A DNA stretch of 64,000 bases from Acidobacteriota bacterium (GTDB lineage Bacteria; Actinomycetota; Acidimicrobiia; Acidimicrobiales; Ilumatobacteraceae), in assembly GCA_018969685.1 (NCBI GenBank), contig JAGWXX010000002.1:1-64000 (forward strand), read 5' to 3'. A model generated the notes under the pieces. The model saw nothing but the letters and a program-made list of their open reading frames with translations, had not been told where the DNA came from and made no database searches. The translations under genes were made by a program, and so were the position numbers. Below are positions 31,811-39,360 of this stretch, piece by piece (position 1 is the first letter of the stretch; every line of letters starts with the position of its first letter).

Positions 31811-31842
31811 AAGATAGTTGCGTCCGCAACTATCTTGCAACT
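31811..31842. promoter_or_regulatory. Palindromic operator over the DODA promoter
   Basis: AAGATAGTTGC (31811-31821) and GCAACTATCTT (31826-31836) form a perfect 11-base inverted repeat with a GTCC spacer; an extra half-site GCAACT follows at 31837-31842. The minus-strand -10 box TATCTT (31816-31811) is one arm of the palindrome, 7 bases before the DODA start codon. The AGTTGC/GCAACT geometry suits MarR- or HxlR-type regulators, but no such gene is in the window. Confidence 0.6.
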
Positions 31843-31874
31843 CCTCCGGGTGGGGCGCTTCCCGTCGATCGTCC

Positions 31875-31880
31875 TAGCGT
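31875..31880 (+). promoter_or_regulatory. -10 box of the leaderless SCO6745-family gene
   Basis: TAGCGT, then 7 bases, then GTG at 31888. No Shine-Dalgarno sequence. Confidence 0.5.
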
Positions 31881-31887
31881 CACGGAC

Positions 31888-32760
31888 GTGACGGACTGGA
31901 GCGACCTGACGCGACGCGCCGCCTTTGCCTCCCACCGGCTGGTCGGATGGATTTTCTGGGATCCCGGTGCCAAGGCGAACCTCGCGTCGCTCGGAGTCCC
32001 CGACGGCCTCGGCCACTACATCGTGAACCGCGCCGCACCCCTCGCCGCCGCAGGCCCGGAGGTGGTCACCGCCGCGTTCTTCTCGATCGCACCCGAGCTC
32101 GTCAGGTTCGCACTCGACCACGCCGCGCCGCACGTGTCGTGGCGGGACGCGACCGTGGCGCGCGACGCGGCCGTGGTCGGGGGTCTGCGACGGATGGCAC
32201 CGGAGGTGGTCGCACCTCTCGAATCGCTCGCCGACCAGCTGTGGAGGACGGTCGACGCGCTCCCGGTGGCCGGCCGGGCGCTCTTCGCGGCACACAGGGC
32301 GTGGCCGCGTCCCGACGATCCGCTCGCATCGGCGTGGAACGCCGTGAACGCCATCCGCGAATGGCGCGGCGACGTGCACTGGGCGATCCTCGTCGCCGAG
32401 GAAATCGGACCCATCGAGGCCGGACTGCTCCACGACGCGTGGATGGGGTACCCCGACCACTGGCTGCCGAAGAGCCGCGGCGCGAGCGAGGTGCAGATCG
32501 CCGACGCGCTCGCTTCGCTCGCAGCGCGCGGGCTCGCCGATTCCGGGCGGGTGAACGACCGCGGCGTCGCGTGGCGCCAGGAGATCGAGGAGCGCACGGA
32601 CCGGCTCTGCACCGTCGCGTGGCGCGAACTCGGCGAGACGAACGTCCTCGCGTTCCTCGGTGCGGTGGAACCCGTCAGCGAGCGGTTCCTCGCGCACATC
32701 GACGCCACGGCCGGCGACCTCTGGATGCCCGCCGCACGTACCCGCAGGCCGCGCAAGTAG
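31888..32760 (+). CDS. SCO6745 family protein
   Basis: A 290-residue actinobacterial protein of unknown biochemical role. It resembles the SCO6745/SalK-like group: RAAFASHRLVGWIFWDPGA at the start, FALDHAAPHVSW in the middle and the conserved stretch EEIGPIEAGLLHDAWMGYP, then WLPKSRGASEVQIADAL. The C-terminal half looks like a winged-helix region (LASLAARGLADSGRVND). Homologues occur near polyketide genes and resistance genes. The GTG directly follows a TAGCGT box. It is the first gene before a DrrAB-like exporter (17-base gap) and may belong to the same transcript. Confidence 0.75.
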   Translation: MTDWSDLTRRAAFASHRLVGWIFWDPGAKANLASLGVPDGLGHYIVNRAAPLAAAGPEVVTAAFFSIAPELVRFALDHAAPHVSWRDATVARDAAVVGGLRRMAPEVVAPLESLADQLWRTVDALPVAGRALFAAHRAWPRPDDPLASAWNAVNAIREWRGDVHWAILVAEEIGPIEAGLLHDAWMGYPDHWLPKSRGASEVQIADALASLAARGLADSGRVNDRGVAWRQEIEERTDRLCTVAWRELGETNVLAFLGAVEPVSERFLAHIDATAGDLWMPAARTRRPRK

Positions 32761-32776
32761 CCTTTCCACCCGCGAC

Positions 32777-33754
32777 ATGACGACATCACCCTCCACCGAC
32801 ACGTCCGTCCGCGCGACCGGCCTCGTCAAGCGATATGGCGACGTCACCGCGCTCGACGGCCTCGACCTCGTGGTCGAGGGTGGCACGGTGCTCGGACTGC
32901 TCGGCCCCAACGGTGCCGGCAAGACCACCGCGGTGTCGATCCTCACGACGCTCGTCAAGCCCGATGCGGGAACGGCAACCGTGGCCGGCGTCGACCTCGT
33001 CGCGGATCCGCGCGGGGTGCGCAACCGGATCGGACTCTCCGGCCAGTACGCCGCGGTCGACGAGCACCTGACCGCGACCGAGAACCTCGAGATGATCGGC
33101 TGCCTCTACGGCATGCCGCGTCGCGAGGCGCGTCGCCGCGCCCACGAGCTGATCGAGCAGTTCCGGCTCTCGGAGGCTGCGAACCGTCCGCTGAAGACGT
33201 TCTCCGGCGGCATGCGCCGGCGCATCGACCTCGCGGGGGCGCTCATCGCCGATCCGCCCGTGCTGTTCCTGGACGAGCCGACGACGGGGCTCGATCCCCG
33301 CAGCCGCGGGGAGCTGTGGGACTCGATCCGCGACCGCGTGCGCGGCGGCACCACGGTGCTGCTGACGACGCAGTACCTCGAGGAGGCCGACCAGCTGGCC
33401 GACGAGATCGTCGTCATCGACCACGGCCGCGCCATCGCGCGCGGCACGGCGTCGGAACTGAAGCGCCGCGTCGGCGGCGAGCACCTGGACGTGCACGTGC
33501 GCCCGGGGGCCGACGTTGCGACGGTGCGCGAGGTGCTCGCAGCGGTGGCGACGGGTCCCCTCCGCGTGCACGCCGAGGACGGCGAGGTGTCCGCACCCGT
33601 CGCAAACGGCGTCGAGGCGCTTCGCACCGTGCTGAAGTCGCTGGAGGAGCGCCGCATCGACATCGCCGACATCGGCCTCCGCCGGCCGACGCTCGACGAC
33701 GTGTTCATGGAGCTCACCGGCCACGAGGCAAGCGACGCGGAGGTGGCGGGGTGA
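32777..33754 (+). CDS. ABC exporter ATPase, daunorubicin-resistance (DrrA) type
   Basis: A 325-residue cytoplasmic ATPase. It shows Walker A GLLGPNGAGKTT (about 50-61), the signature FSGGMRRRIDLAGAL, Walker B VLFLDEPTTGLD, and the DrrA-type C-terminal domain (RRVGGEHLDVHV and the end RPTLDDVFMELTGHEA). With the membrane subunit downstream it would export a hydrophobic compound. The ATG at 32777 lacks a strong ribosome binding site; a TAGCCT 13 bases upstream could give a very short leader. The stop overlaps the permease start (GTGA). Confidence 0.92.
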   Translation: MTTSPSTDTSVRATGLVKRYGDVTALDGLDLVVEGGTVLGLLGPNGAGKTTAVSILTTLVKPDAGTATVAGVDLVADPRGVRNRIGLSGQYAAVDEHLTATENLEMIGCLYGMPRREARRRAHELIEQFRLSEAANRPLKTFSGGMRRRIDLAGALIADPPVLFLDEPTTGLDPRSRGELWDSIRDRVRGGTTVLLTTQYLEEADQLADEIVVIDHGRAIARGTASELKRRVGGEHLDVHVRPGADVATVREVLAAVATGPLRVHAEDGEVSAPVANGVEALRTVLKSLEERRIDIADIGLRRPTLDDVFMELTGHEASDAEVAG

Positions 33755-34542
33755 GCGTGCTCCGCGACGCCGTGATCGTGGCGCGGCGGAACGTCATCCG
33801 CATCCGTCGGGTGCCCGAGGTGATGACGTTCGTCCTCATCCAGCCGCTCATGTTCGTGCTGCTCTTCGCCTACGTCTTCGGCGGATCGATCGACATCCCC
33901 GGCGGCAGCTACCGCGAGTTCCTGATGGCCGGCATCTTCGCCCAGACCGTGGTGTTCGGCGCGACCTTCACCGGCGCCGGCCTCGCCGAGGACATGCAGA
34001 AGGGCCTGATCAACCGGTTCCGTTCGCTGCCGATGTCGCGGGCCGCCGTGGTCGCGGGGCGCACCGCCAGCGACGTCATCTACAACGCGCTCTCGATCAC
34101 CACCATGTCGCTCGCCGGGCTCGTCGTGGGGTGGCGCATCCGCGGGTCGCTCCTCGACGCTGTGACGGGGTATGCCCTGCTGCTGTTCTTTTCGTACGCA
34201 TTCTCGTGGGTGATGGCCTGCATCGGACTCGTGGTCCCCACGCCGGAGGTGGTGAACAACGCCTCGTTCGTCGTGCTGTTCCCGATGACGTTCATCGCCA
34301 ACACGTTCGTGCCGTCGAGCAACCTGCCCGGCGTGCTGCGCCACTTCGCCGAGTGGAACCCCGTGTCGGCGCTGACGCAGGCGGCACGGGAATTGTTCGG
34401 CAACATCCCGGCGGGCACGCCGGCAGAGACGTCGTGGCCGATGCGCAACAGCGCGCTGTACTGCCTCGTCTGGGCGGTGGCGCTGGTGGTGGTGTTCGCA
34501 CCATTGGCGACGCGGCTCTACCGCCGCGCCGGCACCCGCTGA
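33751..34542 (+). CDS. ABC-2 type membrane subunit, DrrB-like
   Basis: A 263-residue protein with six hydrophobic segments. The opening VARRNVIRIRRVPEVMTF, then IQPLMFVLLFAYVFGGSI and the motif GLINRFRSLPMSRAAVVAGR are typical of DrrB-like ABC-2 permeases. It starts at GTG 33751 in a GTGA overlap with the ATPase gene, so the two are made in fixed ratio. No biosynthetic cluster is nearby, so a resistance or lipid export role is more likely than product export. Confidence 0.9.
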   Translation: MSVLRDAVIVARRNVIRIRRVPEVMTFVLIQPLMFVLLFAYVFGGSIDIPGGSYREFLMAGIFAQTVVFGATFTGAGLAEDMQKGLINRFRSLPMSRAAVVAGRTASDVIYNALSITTMSLAGLVVGWRIRGSLLDAVTGYALLLFFSYAFSWVMACIGLVVPTPEVVNNASFVVLFPMTFIANTFVPSSNLPGVLRHFAEWNPVSALTQAARELFGNIPAGTPAETSWPMRNSALYCLVWAVALVVVFAPLATRLYRRAGTR

Positions 34543-34573
34543 CCCGCAGGTCACGGACACGCTCCACCGGTGC

Positions 34574-34599
34574 GTCACCCTGGTGACACCATCGTCACC
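34574..34599. promoter_or_regulatory. Alternating GTCACC/GGTGAC boxes
   Basis: GTCACC (34574-34579), GGTGAC (34582-34587) and GTCACC (34594-34599) make two overlapping inverted repeats with spacers of 2 and 6 bases, just upstream of the zinc-ribbon gene. The layout suggests a cooperative operator or a switchable hairpin in the leader. Confidence 0.45.
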
Positions 34600-34611
34600 C
34601 GAGGAGGACGC

Positions 34612-34866
34612 ATGACCCAGGATCGACAGACCTGCCCCACCTGCCAGACCGACACCGTGGTGCCGGTCGTCTACGGATTCCCCATCGACGACACCTTCGA
34701 GGCGGCCGGTCGCGGCGAGGTGGTGCTGGGCGGATGCGTCATCGACGACGTCCCGTGGGAGCACCGCGGACAACAGGAGATGCGGTGCACTTCGTGCGGC
34801 AAGACCACGTGGGTCGGGCGCGCCCGCCACGGTTCGAGGGGTGGCACGACGGAGGATCCGGCCTGA
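34612..34866 (+). CDS. 84-residue zinc-ribbon protein
   Basis: A small protein with two metal knuckles: CPTCQTD near residue 8 and CTSCGKTTW near residue 63, the CxxC-CxxC arrangement of zinc ribbons. Between them is an acidic middle (DDTFEAAGRGEVVLGGCVIDD). Such proteins act as nucleic-acid or protein adaptors, or are remnants of larger complexes; I cannot assign a role. The ATG at 34612 has GAGGAGGA 5 bases upstream, and alternating GTCACC boxes precede it. It is 25 bases from the membrane-protein/AAA pair downstream and may be part of that unit. Confidence 0.75.
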   Translation: MTQDRQTCPTCQTDTVVPVVYGFPIDDTFEAAGRGEVVLGGCVIDDVPWEHRGQQEMRCTSCGKTTWVGRARHGSRGGTTEDPA

Positions 34867-34876
34867 ACGCCGCGTA

Positions 34877-34882
34877 TAGCGT
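34877..34882 (+). promoter_or_regulatory. -10-like box before the membrane-anchored unknown
   Basis: TAGCGT with 9 bases to the ATG at 34892, slightly more than the 6-7 seen elsewhere, giving a leader of two or three bases if used. Confidence 0.35.
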
Positions 34883-34891
34883 GCGGCACTG

Positions 34892-35986
34892 ATGCCCGAT
34901 CCGGTCGGATTCCTCATCGGCACGCTGTTCGGCGCCGTCATCGGCGTGGTCGCGGACCGGACGCTCGGGCCGCGCATCGACGCCCTCCAGCGCCGGACCC
35001 GCAATTGGTCGCGCCGGAGGCGCGCCGCACACACCACGGTCGACCGAGCGATCCGCGTGGGAGGCACCACCCTCGTCGTCCGCTGCGCGGACATCGCGTC
35101 CGGCTGGCGCCCGTCGCAGGTGCGCATCCGGTCGCACGGTGACCGGCCACCCATCGCCGACGTCGCTGCAACGTCGGACGTCGCCGCCGTCCTCCCGGCG
35201 ACCGACGTGCTCGACCGGGAGATCGAGGACCTGCGCCGCCGCATGAACGGCGAGGACGACGCGCAGTGGAACAGCGACCACCTCGGCCCACGACGCATCG
35301 ACGAGTCACGGGACGACAACGGCTCCTACGTGCGCATCGACACGGACGTCCACGACTGGGCCACCCACCGCGTCCTCCGCGCGCACTTCGCGCAGCGTGG
35401 CCAGAGCCTGTTCCACGCCGATCCGCTCGCTGCGAAGAATTCCATCGACCGGCTCATGTCGACGACGCTGCGCATCTTCCTGCAGGTCGTCACCGCCGAC
35501 GGGAAGCTGGTGATCGGCCGCCGGGGAACCAAGGAGGGCATCGACCAGCCGTCGACGATGTGCACCGCGCTCGAGGCCTGGGTGCTCGCGCGGCACGTCG
35601 ACAACGGCGCAGTGCGGATCGAGGACGTCGTCTCGTCCGCGCTCGAGGAGCAGCTCGGCATCGGCCGCGACCAAGATGGCGTGCTCGACGACCTGCTCTT
35701 CCACACGATCCTGCTGAACCTCGGGACGCGCAACTGGTCGATCCACGGCGTCCTCGATCTCGGCAGGGCCGGCATCACCGGCGCCGACCTCGCGTCCAGC
35801 CGTTCGATCGCGCCGGGGAACCTCCATTGGCTCGCCGACCCGCTCGAGTTCGTGCCGCTGCGCCGGAAGGACGTGCAGCGCATCGCCGGCTCGGGATTCA
35901 CGGGATGGATGCCCGAAGCCGTGGTGTGCCTGCGGAACTCGCTGGCCCTGCACGCGCCGGGGCTGCTGGAACGGAGTGGAGCATGA
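34892..35986 (+). CDS. Membrane-anchored protein of unknown function, Nudix-like central motif
   Basis: A 364-residue protein with one N-terminal membrane segment (residues 5-22, GFLIGTLFGAVIGVVAD), a very basic stretch (RRRTRNWSRRRRA-like, 33-46) and a long soluble part. Residues 198-257 read VVTADGKLVIGRRG ... ALEEQLGIG, like the strand and the REXXEELGI helix of a Nudix fold, but the canonical GX5EX7REUXEEXGU is not complete, so it may be inactive or unrelated. The C-terminus is rich in hydrophobic repeats. The stop overlaps the AAA ATPase start (ATGA), strongly implying a joint function. Confidence 0.7.
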   Translation: MPDPVGFLIGTLFGAVIGVVADRTLGPRIDALQRRTRNWSRRRRAAHTTVDRAIRVGGTTLVVRCADIASGWRPSQVRIRSHGDRPPIADVAATSDVAAVLPATDVLDREIEDLRRRMNGEDDAQWNSDHLGPRRIDESRDDNGSYVRIDTDVHDWATHRVLRAHFAQRGQSLFHADPLAAKNSIDRLMSTTLRIFLQVVTADGKLVIGRRGTKEGIDQPSTMCTALEAWVLARHVDNGAVRIEDVVSSALEEQLGIGRDQDGVLDDLLFHTILLNLGTRNWSIHGVLDLGRAGITGADLASSRSIAPGNLHWLADPLEFVPLRRKDVQRIAGSGFTGWMPEAVVCLRNSLALHAPGLLERSGA

Positions 35987-37266
35987 CCGAGGGCGATCCG
36001 CTGGAACGGGTGTTGGACTGGTTCCGTGCCGCGGGCGGCGACGTTGAGGAGGCGCCCGACGAGCCGCGCGAGGTGCACCTGTTGGACAGCATCTTCTACG
36101 TGGGAGAGCGCGAACTCGTGCCGCTCGTCATCGAGGTGTCCGTCCTGCTCTCCGTCTGCGACATCGACCCCGACGACGATCCCGAGTTCCTGCCCACGCT
36201 CGTCGAGGAATTGACCGCCGCGGCGCCGGACGGCGTCTCCATCGACGCGGGCCACTCCCATTTCGACGACATCTGGGCGGCGGTCCGGCTCGGCGCCGAC
36301 GACCTGGGACCCGCGGCCCTGCCCGAGCGCCTCCGATCCTTCGTCGACTACTCGTTGCAGACGGCCCGAGACGTGCAGGACCGCATCCACCCCCTCGACG
36401 TGGTGAAGCCCGATCCGGACGGTGGCCCGCTCGCGGGGCTCCGACTCCTCGTCGGCCTCGACGACCTCATTGCACGCGCGGAGGAGATGGTGTCGCTCGC
36501 CACCGTCAACGTCATGCGCCGCAGGGAGGGACTGAAGGCGACCGACACCAGCCCACACCTCGTCTTCACCGGAAACCCCGGCACCGGCAAGACCACGGTG
36601 GCGCGCCTGATGGGTGGGCTCTACAAGCAGATCGGCCTGCTCGAGTCAGGTCACCTCGTCGAGGCCCGGAGGTCGGACCTCATTGGCCGGTACGTCGGGC
36701 AGACGACACCCCGCACGGAGCGCATGATCCAGAAGGCCATGGGCGGGGTGCTGTTCATCGACGAGGCGTACACGCTCGTGGAGGACATGCACGGTGGCAA
36801 GAGCTACGGCGACGAGTGCATCGCCACGCTGCTGCTCGCCATGGAGAACCACCGTGGCAAGTTCGCCGTCATCGTCGCCGGCTACCCGGAGGAGATGAGG
36901 TTCTTCCTCGACAGCAACCCCGGCCTGCGCAGCAGGTTCGACCAGACGTGGCACTTCCGCGACTACACCACCGACGAGCTGGTCGAGATCGTCCATGGCT
37001 ACGTGGACAAGAACGATTTCGTGCTTGCCGAGGGCTGCGACCAGCGGCTGCGCGAGGTCTTCGACGCGGTGCCACGCAACCGGTTCTTCGCCAACGCGCG
37101 GCTGGCGCGCGATACCTTCCAGGCGATGCGCAGGCGCCAGGCCTCGCGCATCGTCGGCCAAGGGCTCTCCGGCCGCGCACATCTGATGATGATCCTGCCC
37201 GACGACATCGTCCCCCCGACGAAGGCCCGTCCGCGTCCACCGATGGGGTTCACCTCACAGGGATAG
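35983..37266 (+). CDS. CbxX/CfqX-type AAA ATPase
   Basis: A 427-residue protein. The first 150 residues form an acidic, unrecognised N-terminal domain; the AAA module follows with Walker A FTGNPGTGKTTVA (about 195-207), Walker B VLFIDEAYTL (256-265), sensor-1 VIVAGYPEEM (297-306) and an arginine finger in GLRSRF (314-319). CbxX-type ATPases remodel partner proteins (rubisco activase CbbX; the ESX chaperone EccA; SpoVK). The coupling to a membrane-anchored partner suggests remodelling or assembly at the membrane. No ESX, rubisco or sporulation genes are in the window. Confidence 0.88.
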   Translation: MTEGDPLERVLDWFRAAGGDVEEAPDEPREVHLLDSIFYVGERELVPLVIEVSVLLSVCDIDPDDDPEFLPTLVEELTAAAPDGVSIDAGHSHFDDIWAAVRLGADDLGPAALPERLRSFVDYSLQTARDVQDRIHPLDVVKPDPDGGPLAGLRLLVGLDDLIARAEEMVSLATVNVMRRREGLKATDTSPHLVFTGNPGTGKTTVARLMGGLYKQIGLLESGHLVEARRSDLIGRYVGQTTPRTERMIQKAMGGVLFIDEAYTLVEDMHGGKSYGDECIATLLLAMENHRGKFAVIVAGYPEEMRFFLDSNPGLRSRFDQTWHFRDYTTDELVEIVHGYVDKNDFVLAEGCDQRLREVFDAVPRNRFFANARLARDTFQAMRRRQASRIVGQGLSGRAHLMMILPDDIVPPTKARPRPPMGFTSQG

Positions 37267-37313
37267 CGGGGCGGGGTCGCGACGCAGCATCGGGCGCACC
37301 TCGCGACCCTCGG

Positions 37314-37319
37314 TATCGT
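37314..37319 (+). promoter_or_regulatory. -10 box of the leaderless PhyH gene
   Basis: TATCGT, then 6 bases, then GTG at 37326. No Shine-Dalgarno. Confidence 0.5.
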
Positions 37320-37325
37320 TGCGCC

Positions 37326-38126
37326 GTGGCAGGGCACCCGCTGATCGACGGTGCGATGGCCGACGACTTCGAGCGCGACGGCGCCGTCGTGGTGAAGGGA
37401 TTGTTCGCACCGTTCGTCGAGCTGCTCCGCACGGGCATCCAGCGGAACATGGACGAGCCCGGCCCGTACGCCAGCGAGAACTTCAAGCCGGGCGACACCG
37501 GGCGGTTCTTCGACGACTACTGCAACTGGCGGCGGATCGACGAGTTCGAGCGGGTCGTGCGCGACCCGCGCATCGCCGGCGCGGCTGCGGCGCTCATGCG
37601 CTCGAAGACCGTGCAGCTGTTCCATGACCACGTGCTCGTCAAGGAGCCCGGCACGTCGCGTGCCACGCCGTGGCACCAGGACGCGCCGTACTACTTCGTA
37701 GAGGGCCGGCAGACCGTGAGCTTCTGGGTGCCGCTCGACCCCGTCACCGACGCGACGCTGCGGTGCGTGGCCGGATCGCACCGGTGGGAGAAGCCCGTGC
37801 TGCCGATCCGCTGGGTGTCCGAGGAGGCCTTCTACGCCGACCCCAATGCGTACCTCCCGATCCCCGACCCCGACGCCGAGGGCATGCGCGTGCTCGAGTG
37901 GCCGATGGAGCCGGGCGACGCCGTCGCCTTCCACTTCTCCACGCTCCACGGCGCGCGAGCCAACACGGGCGCATCGCGCCGCCGCGCGTTCTCAGTCCGG
38001 CTCGTCGGCGACGACGCCCGCTACGTGCAGCGGCCAGGCCGCACCTCGCCGCCCTTCCCCGACCACGGCATGGTCGAGGGCCAGCGCCTCCGCGAGGACT
38101 GGTTCCCCGCCCTCACTCTGTCGTGA
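37326..38126 (+). CDS. Phytanoyl-CoA dioxygenase (PhyH) family oxygenase
   Basis: A 266-residue Fe(II)/2-oxoglutarate oxygenase. The iron ligands are H117 and D119 in TPWHQDAPYYF and the later His in STLHGARANTG, followed by the 2-oxoglutarate Arg region (RRRAFSVRLVGDD). The family hydroxylates unactivated carbons next to carboxylates or CoA thioesters, as well as halogenating natural products. Starts at GTG 37326, directly after a TATCGT box. It stands alone between the AAA gene and two small membrane genes; substrate unknown. Confidence 0.88.
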   Translation: MAGHPLIDGAMADDFERDGAVVVKGLFAPFVELLRTGIQRNMDEPGPYASENFKPGDTGRFFDDYCNWRRIDEFERVVRDPRIAGAAAALMRSKTVQLFHDHVLVKEPGTSRATPWHQDAPYYFVEGRQTVSFWVPLDPVTDATLRCVAGSHRWEKPVLPIRWVSEEAFYADPNAYLPIPDPDAEGMRVLEWPMEPGDAVAFHFSTLHGARANTGASRRRAFSVRLVGDDARYVQRPGRTSPPFPDHGMVEGQRLREDWFPALTLS

Positions 38127-38133
38127 CGAGGGG

Positions 38134-38277
38134 CTAGGCGCCGCTGCTGCGGCTCGCCGTCCGCTTCTCGTCGCGCACGGTCCATGCGCGGAACGAGTAC
38201 ATGGCGTAGACGAAGATGCCGCCAAACACGAGCATCGACACCCCGCCGCCGAGCACGAAGAGCGTTCCGTCGCTCAT
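38134..38277 (-). CDS. 47-residue single-span membrane protein
   Basis: A tiny protein with one hydrophobic helix (TLFVLGGGVSMLVFGGIFVYAM, shown in parts: LFVLGGGVSM and LVFGGIFVYAM) and a basic cytoplasmic end (RDEKRTASRSS). The ATG at 38277 overlaps the stop of the upstream small gene (ATGA). I do not recognise it. The coupling and membrane character suggest that the two form a small complex or regulate a larger membrane enzyme. Confidence 0.6.
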   Translation of the reverse strand: MSDGTLFVLGGGVSMLVFGGIFVYAMYSFRAWTVRDEKRTASRSSGA

Positions 38278-38471
38278 TGCCCGCTCCTCGGTGATCCGGC
38301 GAGGATCAGGGCGCCGAGCGCGAGGATCGACGGCACCCAGATGCCGACGTAGATCCCGTTCAAGCGGCCCAGCACGTCGTCGCCTGCGCGGAAGTAGATC
38401 GTCACGCTGAGGACGAAACTTGCGAATGCCGCGATGAGCATCGCCGCCTTGAGGATGAGTTGAGGTTTCAT
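38274..38471 (-). CDS. 65-residue two-span membrane protein
   Basis: Two hydrophobic stretches (about residues 6-25 and 43-59; AAMLIAAFASFVLSVTIYF and IWVPSILALGALILAG) joined by a short polar loop RAGDDVLGRLNG. Function unknown. The ATG at 38471 lies 6 bases after a TAGGGT box, so it is probably a leaderless first gene of a two-gene operon. Confidence 0.6.
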   Translation of the reverse strand: MKPQLILKAAMLIAAFASFVLSVTIYFRAGDDVLGRLNGIYVGIWVPSILALGALILAGSPRSGQ

Positions 38472-38477
38472 CTCTGC

Positions 38478-38483
38478 ACCCTA
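38478..38483 (-). promoter_or_regulatory. -10 box of the leaderless small-membrane-protein operon
   Basis: Reads TAGGGT on the minus strand, 6 bases before the ATG at 38471. Confidence 0.5.
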
Positions 38484-38589
38484 CGTCGGATCGGGCCGAA
38501 GCGCCGCGATGCGGTACGTCTGGATCGGACTTCTCCCTCTCCTTCCGAGCCTCGTCCGACGGGTCCCGCTCGCGCCCTAAGGTGAGGAG

Positions 38590-39360
38590 ATGAAGGATCT
38601 GTTCTCGTTGAAGGGCCGTGTCGCACTGGTGACCGGCGGGTCGCGCGGCATCGGCGCGATGATCGTGCAGGGGTTCCTCGAGCACGGGTGCTCGCGCGTC
38701 TACATCTCGGCGCGCAAGGCCGCGCAGTGCGATGCCGCCGCCAAGGAGCTCTCCCAGTACGGCGAGTGCATCTCGATTCCCGCCGACGTGTCGACGATGG
38801 AGGGCATCGCCGCCCTCGTCGCGAAGATCGGCGAGCGCGAGACGTCGCTCGACATCCTCGTGAACAACGCCGGCGCGGCATGGGGCGAGGAATTCGACAC
38901 GTTCCCCGAGAACGGCTGGGACAAGGTCGTCGACCTGAACCTCAAGACGCCGTTCTTCCTGACGCAGCAGCTCGCGCCGCTGCTCCGCGCCTCGGCAGCT
39001 GGCGGCCGGCTCGCCAAGGTGATCAACATCGCCTCGATCGACGGCATCTCCATCAACCCGCTCGAGACGTACTCCTACGCGGGCAGCAAGGCCGGCCTCA
39101 TCCACATGACGAAGCGCATGGCACTGCGCCTCGTGAAGGACGGCATCGTCGTCAGCGCCATTGCGCCAGGCGCGTTCGCCAGCGAGATGAACAAGGCGGC
39201 GCGCGACCACGGCGATGCAATCGCGCCGATGATCCCGTCGGGGCGCATCGGCACGCCCGAGGACATGGCCGGCGCGGCGATCTACCTGGCCTCGCGGGCC
39301 GGCGACTACGTGGTCGGCTCGACGGTCGTCGTCGACGGCGGCGTCACCTACGCGCGCTAG
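38590..39360 (+). CDS. SDR family oxidoreductase, RhlG-like
   Basis: A 256-residue short-chain dehydrogenase. It has the NADP-binding VTGGSRGIGAMI (about 15-26), ARKAAQCD after strand 2 (basic, NADPH preference), NNAGAAWGEEF, a Ser in IASIDGIS and the catalytic Tyr-x3-Lys in YSYAGSKAG. Its insertion pattern resembles RhlG and related beta-ketoacyl reductases. The ATG at 38590 has AGGTGAGGAG directly upstream. Its stop TAG shares CTAG with the stop of the convergent CapA gene. Confidence 0.88.
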   Translation: MKDLFSLKGRVALVTGGSRGIGAMIVQGFLEHGCSRVYISARKAAQCDAAAKELSQYGECISIPADVSTMEGIAALVAKIGERETSLDILVNNAGAAWGEEFDTFPENGWDKVVDLNLKTPFFLTQQLAPLLRASAAGGRLAKVINIASIDGISINPLETYSYAGSKAGLIHMTKRMALRLVKDGIVVSAIAPGAFASEMNKAARDHGDAIAPMIPSGRIGTPEDMAGAAIYLASRAGDYVVGSTVVVDGGVTYAR

